Origin: Streptomyces sp. NBC_00557
Lineage (GTDB): Bacteria > Actinomycetota > Actinomycetes > Streptomycetales > Streptomycetaceae
DNA length: 64,000 nucleotides
Reading direction: 5' to 3'
NCBI RefSeq assembly: GCF_036345995.1
Contig: NZ_CP107796.1
Location: 4,030,001-4,094,000 of the forward strand
Made by a program: the position numbers and the translations under genes. This document shows positions 60,108-64,000 of this stretch, one piece after another (position 1 is the first letter of the stretch; each line of letters starts with the position of its first letter). A model generated the notes under the pieces. It was not told the origin of the DNA. It saw nothing but the letters and a program-made list of their open reading frames with translations, and searched no databases.

Positions 60108-60725
60108 ATGGGGCGTCGGCTCGTGCCGCTCACGCTGGACAACCTTCAGGACCTCCCCCACCGCTGCCGATCGTGCGTCTTCTGGGAGCTCGACCCCGTC
60201 AGCGGAGAAGCGGCGGTAAAGGCGGGCACCGCGGCACTGGAGAAGGAGGCCTGGATCTCCGCTGTCCTGCTGGACTGGGGCTCGTGCGGCCGGGTGGTGT
60301 ACGTCGACGACGTGCCGGTGGGTTTCGTTCTCTATGCCCCTCCGGCTTATGTCCCGCGCTCGACGGCCTTCCCCACCAGCCCTGTCTCACCGGACGCCGT
60401 GCAGCTGATGACGGCGTTCGTCATGCCCGGGTACCAGGGCCAGGGACTGGGGCGGGTACTGGTGCAGACGGTCGCCAAGGATCTGCTGCGCCGGGGCTTC
60501 AAGGCGATCGAGGCCTTCGGTGACGCCCGGTGGGAGGAGCCCGCCTGTCTCCTTCCAGCGGACCATCTGCTGGCCGTGGGGTTCAAGACCGTCCGGCAGC
60601 ATCCCACGCATCCCCGGCTGCGACTGGAGCTGCGCTCGACGCTCTCCTGGAAGGAAGACGTGGAGATGGCGCTCGACAGGCTCCTCGGAGCAGTCCAGAA
60701 GGAACCGGCGCTCAGGCCGCTGTAG
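60108..60725 (+). CDS. GNAT-family N-acetyltransferase
   Basis: A 205-aa protein. The N-terminus GRRLVPLTLDNLQDLPHRCRSCVFWELDP is followed by a GNAT fold; the acetyl-CoA-binding motif A is VMPGYQGQGLGRVLVQTVAKDLL. The substrate is unknown. The CRSCVFWE segment with paired cysteines is unusual for GNATs and is conserved, to my knowledge, in the streptomycete orthologue beside parB. The ATG at 60108 follows GAGGAA. A strong hairpin and a parS site follow. An overlapping upstream open frame was considered and rejected. Confidence 0.82.
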   Translation: MGRRLVPLTLDNLQDLPHRCRSCVFWELDPVSGEAAVKAGTAALEKEAWISAVLLDWGSCGRVVYVDDVPVGFVLYAPPAYVPRSTAFPTSPVSPDAVQLMTAFVMPGYQGQGLGRVLVQTVAKDLLRRGFKAIEAFGDARWEEPACLLPADHLLAVGFKTVRQHPTHPRLRLELRSTLSWKEDVEMALDRLLGAVQKEPALRPL

Positions 60726-60744
60726 CTCAGCGCGCCGACGCAAG

Positions 60745-60778
60745 CGAATGGGCCAACCCGTCGGGGTTGGCCCATTCG
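60745..60778. terminator. Bidirectional terminator between the GNAT gene and trxA
   Basis: A perfect 15-bp stem (60745-60759 with 60764-60778), loop GTCG. The genes converge here. A parS site starts 2 bp after the stem. Confidence 0.88.
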
Positions 60779-60779
60779 T

Positions 60780-60793
60780 GTTTCACGTGAAAC
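60780..60793. promoter_or_regulatory. parS site between the terminator and trxA
   Basis: Exact GTTTCACGTGAAAC, ending one base before the stop codon region of trxA (stop at 60795-60797). Confidence 0.93.
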
Positions 60794-60794
60794 G

Positions 60795-61124
60795 TCACTC
60801 GGCGATGAAGTCGGCGAGGTCCCGCTCGATCGCCGCCTTCGGCTTGGCGCCGACGATGGTCTTGACGACCTCGCCACCCTGGTAGACGTTCAGGGTCGGG
60901 ATGGACATGACGCCATACTTGGCGGCCGTACCCGGGTTCTCGTCGATGTTCAGCTTGACGACCTCGATCTTGTCGCCGTGCTCCTTGGCGATCGCCTCGA
61001 GAGACGGGGCGATCTGGCGGCAGGGACCGCACCAGGCGGCCCAGAAGTCCACCAGGACGGGCTTGTCGCTCTTCAGGACGTCCTCGTCGAAGGAAGCGTC
61101 GGTCACGTTCTTCAGGTCGGCCAC
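60795..61124 (-). CDS. trxA: Thioredoxin
   Basis: A 109-aa protein with the redox motif FWAAWCGPCRQIAP, the cis-proline loop in MSIPTLNVYQGG and the C-terminal helix ERDLADFIAE. It reduces protein disulfides in the cytosol. The GTG at 61124 (VADLKNVTD) follows GAGGAG by 8 bases. It is downstream of and presumably cotranscribed with trxB, 46 bp away. Confidence 0.97.
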   Translation of the reverse strand: MADLKNVTDASFDEDVLKSDKPVLVDFWAAWCGPCRQIAPSLEAIAKEHGDKIEVVKLNIDENPGTAAKYGVMSIPTLNVYQGGEVVKTIVGAKPKAAIERDLADFIAE

Positions 61125-61170
61125 AGCGGGCTCCTCAACTTGATCGTGCGGTGGGGCGGGGAAGGGAAGG

Positions 61171-62142
61171 TCAGACGGCGGCGGTCTTCTCGGGCTCGGC
61201 CTTGTCCTCGTCCGCGAGGGCAGCGAGGAAGCGCTCGGCGTCCAGAGCGGCGGAGCAGCCGGTGCCGGCGGCGGTGATCGCCTGGCGGTACGTGTGGTCG
61301 ACCACGTCACCGGCGGCGAAGACACCGGTCACATTGGTGCGGGTGGACGGGGAAGCCACCTTCAGGTAGCCCTCCTCGTCCAGGTCCAGCTGGCCCTTGA
61401 AGAGCTCGGTGCGCGGGTCGTGGCCGATCGCAATGAACAGACCGGTCACCGGCAGCTCGGACAGCTCGCCCGTCTTGACGTTGCGCAGCTTGAGACCGGA
61501 CAGCTTCTGCTCACCCTGGATCTCGGCGACCTCGCTGTCCCAGACGAACTTGATCTTCGGGTCGCCGAAGGCGCGCTCCTGCATGGCCTTGGAGGCACGC
61601 AGGGTATCCCGCCGGTGGACGATCGTTACGGACTTGGCGAACCGCGAGAGGAAGGTGGCCTCCTCCATCGCGGTGTCACCACCACCGATCACGGCGATGT
61701 CCTGGTCCTTGAAGAAGAACCCGTCACAGGTCGCGCACCAGGAGACACCACGGCCGGAGAGGGCGTCCTCGTTCGGCAGGCCCAGCTTGCGGTGCTGCGA
61801 GCCGGTGGCGACGATGACGGCCTTCGCCTGGTGGACCGTGCCGGCGGTGTCCGTGACGGTCTTGATCTCACCGGTGAGGTCGACGGAGACGATGTCGTCC
61901 GGAACGAGCTCGGCGCCGAAGCGCTCGGCCTGCGCCCGCATGTTGTCCATGAGGTCGGGGCCCATGATGCCGTCGCGGAAGCCCGGGAAGTTCTCGACCT
62001 CGGTGGTGTTCATCAGCGCGCCACCGGCGGTGACGGCGCCCTCGAACACCAGGGGCTTCAGCGACGCACGGGCGGTGTAGAGCGCCGCCGTGTAGCCTGC
62101 GGGCCCGGAGCCGATGATGATCACGTTACGGACGTCGCTCAC
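61171..62142 (-). CDS. trxB: Thioredoxin reductase (NADPH)
   Basis: The 323-aa flavoprotein has an FAD motif [18 protein letters not shown], the redox centre [11 protein letters not shown] (CxxC), the NADPH motif [17 protein letters not shown] and the C-terminal FAD site [24 protein letters not shown] (the run covers residues ~280-303). It regenerates TrxA, encoded next. The short acidic tail ([14 protein letters not shown]) is usual. The start is GTG 62142. The trxBA operon next to an ECF sigma factor is conserved around oriC in Streptomyces. Confidence 0.97.
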   Translation of the reverse strand: MSDVRNVIIIGSGPAGYTAALYTARASLKPLVFEGAVTAGGALMNTTEVENFPGFRDGIMGPDLMDNMRAQAERFGAELVPDDIVSVDLTGEIKTVTDTAGTVHQAKAVIVATGSQHRKLGLPNEDALSGRGVSWCATCDGFFFKDQDIAVIGGGDTAMEEATFLSRFAKSVTIVHRRDTLRASKAMQERAFGDPKIKFVWDSEVAEIQGEQKLSGLKLRNVKTGELSELPVTGLFIAIGHDPRTELFKGQLDLDEEGYLKVASPSTRTNVTGVFAAGDVVDHTYRQAITAAGTGCSAALDAERFLAALADEDKAEPEKTAAV

Positions 62143-62296
62143 GGCTTGATTCCTCGTCTCTGGTCTGCGTCAGTCGACCGGCGGGAGCCCCTTTCAGGAC
62201 TCTCACCCCACCCAACGGATCCTACGGGGCGCGCATTCCCACTGTGTCAGGGCACACGCATGCCGGGCGGGATGACTGACGCAGCCTCCAACAGAC

Positions 62297-63190
62297 TCAG
62301 GGCCGGGCGAAAGAGTGCTTCAGAAGCACGGTGCCGGCGGCGCCGTTCTGGCGGCCTATGCATGCCGCATCGACGATATAGACGGTGACGCGTGTGCTGT
62401 CGTCGCGGTCCGGCAGAACGACGAGGTAGGCGCTCTTCCCGGCGTAGGTACCGGTCTTGGCGGCCAGGGCCTGATCACCCCGCGGGATGGCCCGGCGGAC
62501 GCAGTCGGGGACGGGGATCTCCGTCTGAAGCAGCGTATTGGCGCTCTCGGTGCCCTGCGGGGTGTTCTCACCGCCGGTGAGCCCGGACCGCGGATGCTGG
62601 CTGCTGTTGCCCCGCTGTGCCTTCTTCGTGGAGAGTAGATCGCGGACCTGGTTCTCGACGCTGGTTCCGGAGAACGCACTCACGGACGGGCTGGGCGTGC
62701 CGTGCGCCGTCGTGTCGGACGTGCCGCCGGAGAGTGACTGGAAGACCAGAGAGCCGACCCCCAGGACGGCAGCGGTGAGTACCGTGCCCAGAACGGCCCT
62801 GCGTCGTCGACCGCGCCCGCTCTTCTTCCGTCCCGGTCCGGTCGTAGCCTGTGGGCGCCCGGAGGGGCGATCGGCGGGGCGATCAAGCGGGATCGATGTT
62901 TCACGTGAAACATGGTCTTCGGTGGTGTCCCGCGAGCCGCTGGGCAAGGCCTCGGCGGCGAGAGCGGCATCGATCCGCGTGGCCACGTCGGCAGGCATGA
63001 GCTCCGCATCCGGCGCGGATCCCAGCAGTCCCCGGATCTCCTCCAGGGAGGCCTGGACGTCCGCGCACAGCTCGCAGGCCTCCAGATGGCGCTGTATGTC
63101 CGCGCCGCGGTCCGGAGGAAGCAGGCCTTCGGTGAGGTCGGAGATCTCCGCGACGTCCGGGTGCCCGGCCGCGTCTGTCGTGGAAGTCAC
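62297..63190 (-). CDS. Zinc-finger anti-sigma-like transmembrane protein
   Basis: A 297-aa protein. The N-terminal region has the ZAS motif HLEACELC (Hx3Cx2C), expected to bind the partner sigma factor. A long Pro/Arg/Gly linker precedes one transmembrane helix (AVLGTVLTAAVLGVGSLVF, near residue 135-155). An extracytoplasmic domain ends in a beta-rich segment with a Cys pair (VPDCVRRAIP; VDAACIGRQ). The GTG at 63190 overlaps the sigma-factor stop by 4 bp, so it is almost certainly the cognate regulator. A parS site lies in its coding region. Confidence 0.82.
   Translation of the reverse strand: MTSTTDAAGHPDVAEISDLTEGLLPPDRGADIQRHLEACELCADVQASLEEIRGLLGSAPDAELMPADVATRIDAALAAEALPSGSRDTTEDHVSRETSIPLDRPADRPSGRPQATTGPGRKKSGRGRRRRAVLGTVLTAAVLGVGSLVFQSLSGGTSDTTAHGTPSPSVSAFSGTSVENQVRDLLSTKKAQRGNSSQHPRSGLTGGENTPQGTESANTLLQTEIPVPDCVRRAIPRGDQALAAKTGTYAGKSAYLVVLPDRDDSTRVTVYIVDAACIGRQNGAAGTVLLKHSFARP
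62898..62911. promoter_or_regulatory. parS site within the anti-sigma-like gene
   Basis: Exact GTTTCACGTGAAAC; on the coding strand it encodes HVSRET in the linker before the membrane helix. Confidence 0.92.
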
Positions 63191-63912
63191 GCTCGCCCAC
63201 CTCCGCCCTTCACTACGGCTGAATCGCTCGGTCCTGGGTCCTCCGGGCTCTCCCCGGGAGACCCCGTTGCCGGTGGGACGGATGTCCCCTGCACCCGGTT
63301 CCGTCCCGGGCCGGGTTCTTTTCCGCTTCCGGAACCCTCGGGCCGTAGATGGGTGAGCAAGGGCAGCAGCCGGGCTCTGCCCCGGGCGCACCGGCTCTTC
63401 ACCGTGCCCGTCGGCACATCGAGGATCCGGGCGGCTTCGGCCACGGGGTACCCCTGCATGTCGACGAGGACCAGGGCGGCACGCTGGTCGTGCGGGAGTG
63501 TGCCGAGAGCTTCCAGGAGCTGGCGGTGGACGTCGTTGCGTTCGGCGGGCGCCGAGGCCGACTCGTGCGGCTCCAGGAGCTGCTCCAGCCGCTCGGTGTC
63601 GTCGACCGGCGAGGTCTTCCGCGAGGCCATCTTGCGGGCACGGTCCAGGCAGGCGTTCACCGTGATCCGGTGCAGCCACGTCGTGACGGCCGACTGGCCC
63701 CGGAAGGTATGGGCAGCCCGGTACGCCGACACCAGGGCGTCCTGCACCGCGTCGGCGGCCTCCTCACGGTCCCCCAGCGTTCGCAGCGCGACCGCCCAGA
63801 GCCGGTCCCGATGCCGCCGCACGATCTCACCGAAGGCACCGGAGTCGCCTTCCACGTGGCGAGCGAGCAGCTCCTTGTCGCTCACTCCGTCGTATCCGGC
63901 GCCCTCCGCCAT
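63187..63912 (-). CDS. sigM: ECF RNA polymerase sigma factor, SigM type
   Basis: A 241-aa sigma factor. Region 2 (~12-85) contains ELLARHVEGDSGAFGEIVRRHRDRLW, DREEAADAVQDALVSAYRAA and TWLHRITVNACLDRARK. Region 4 (~115-170) contains LGTLPHDQRAALVLVDMQGYPV and the HTH VPTGTVKSRCARGRARL. A ~50-residue Pro/Gly/Ser-rich C-terminal tail is unusual for ECF factors. It is followed by an overlapping zinc-finger membrane protein. The name follows the Streptomyces gene at this locus; regulation by extracytoplasmic or redox stress is inferred. Confidence 0.85.
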   Translation of the reverse strand: MAEGAGYDGVSDKELLARHVEGDSGAFGEIVRRHRDRLWAVALRTLGDREEAADAVQDALVSAYRAAHTFRGQSAVTTWLHRITVNACLDRARKMASRKTSPVDDTERLEQLLEPHESASAPAERNDVHRQLLEALGTLPHDQRAALVLVDMQGYPVAEAARILDVPTGTVKSRCARGRARLLPLLTHLRPEGSGSGKEPGPGRNRVQGTSVPPATGSPGESPEDPGPSDSAVVKGGGGRA

Positions 63913-63938
63913 CTGCCCCCTCCGGTCCGGGTGAGACG

Positions 63939-64000
63939 TCAGCCCGTGAACTTCACTTCGCCGATGGCCTGCTTGTAGCCGGCGCCGGCATACGCGCTCG
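63939..64000 (-). CDS. 3' end of a leftward gene (truncated by window)
   Basis: Only about 20 codons are visible, ending AGYKQAIGEVKFTG before a TGA at 63939-63941. In Streptomyces the gene here encodes a large membrane protein with kinase-like and carbohydrate-binding-like parts next to murJ/mviN. The fragment is too short to confirm that. It ends 27 bp upstream of sigM. Confidence 0.5.
   Translation of the reverse strand, partial: SAYAGAGYKQAIGEVKFTG

Noticed and set aside
59962..60219. Small membrane-protein-like open frame (MSRTGLVSAALSLGAVGGFVG) upstream of the GNAT gene
   Set aside because: It overlaps the GNAT gene by over 100 bp, its C-terminal half is a frame shadow, and it has no clear ribosome site. 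A short version ending before 60108 has no stop codon.
63846..63860. TTCCACGTGG near the sigM start, resembling parS
   Set aside because: Only the central CACGTG and a few flanking bases match; too many arm mismatches for a ParB site.

Overview
The window is high-GC actinobacterial DNA and its gene order is that of the replication-origin region of a Streptomyces chromosome. The core order is parB-parA-rsmG-jag-yidC-yidD-rnpA-rpmH, then dnaA, oriC, dnaN, gnd, recF, a DUF721 gene, gyrB and gyrA. The cell-wall cluster fhaA-fhaB-pstP-rodA/ftsW-pbpA-pknB, crgA and the class E sortases follow, and at least seven exact parS sites (GTTTCACGTGAAAC) are scattered through both sides. All names come from sequence recognition; no database search was run.

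Layout, left to right. Positions 1-8400 hold phenylacetate catabolism: the 3' part of paaN and the overlapping operon paaABCDE. A divergent three-gene block (DUF5819 protein, HTTM-type membrane protein, SpoU rRNA methyltransferase) sits between them. Positions 8500-12650 hold a rhodanese, a J-domain-like protein, a DUF2252 protein and an Fpg/Nei DNA glycosylase. tRNA-Leu(CAG) follows. Positions 13527-21717 are the growth and division signalling operon: two FHA proteins, PP2C phosphatase, SEDS polymerase, class B PBP, and PASTA kinase PknB. Positions 21808-24543 are a leftward operon of a 53-aa membrane protein, a PabA/TrpG-type amidotransferase and two sortases. Positions 24808-35029 carry a DUF881 protein, crgA, a rhomboid protease, a cyclophilin, a DUF5324 protein, tRNA-Ala(TGC), an HTH protein, a second Ser/Thr kinase, secreted and small proteins and a glycosyltransferase. 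Positions 35030-39900 are the most accessory-looking part: a ferredoxin 3' remnant, two parS sites 29 bp apart (one inside a 36-bp perfect palindrome), and a 1354-aa STAND-type NTPase with 14 WD40 blades.

Positions 40058-53258 are the leftward replication operons (tRNA-Ile, DUF3566, gyrA, gyrB, DUF721, recF, gnd, dnaN, oriC, dnaA). Positions 53657-59787 are the rightward rpmH-to-parB genes. After them come a GNAT acetyltransferase, thioredoxin, thioredoxin reductase, a zinc-finger anti-sigma-like membrane protein, an ECF sigma factor (SigM-like), and the 3' end of one more leftward gene.

The oriC between dnaA and dnaN has about 15 DnaA-box-like 9-mers, none a perfect TTATCCACA or TTGTCCACA. 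The crgA-rhomboid intergenic region, 24 kb away, carries four perfect ones. That contrast, the twin-parS palindrome and the STAND-WD40 gene next to a decayed ferredoxin are the observations I would follow first. Most of the rest is conserved core sequence.
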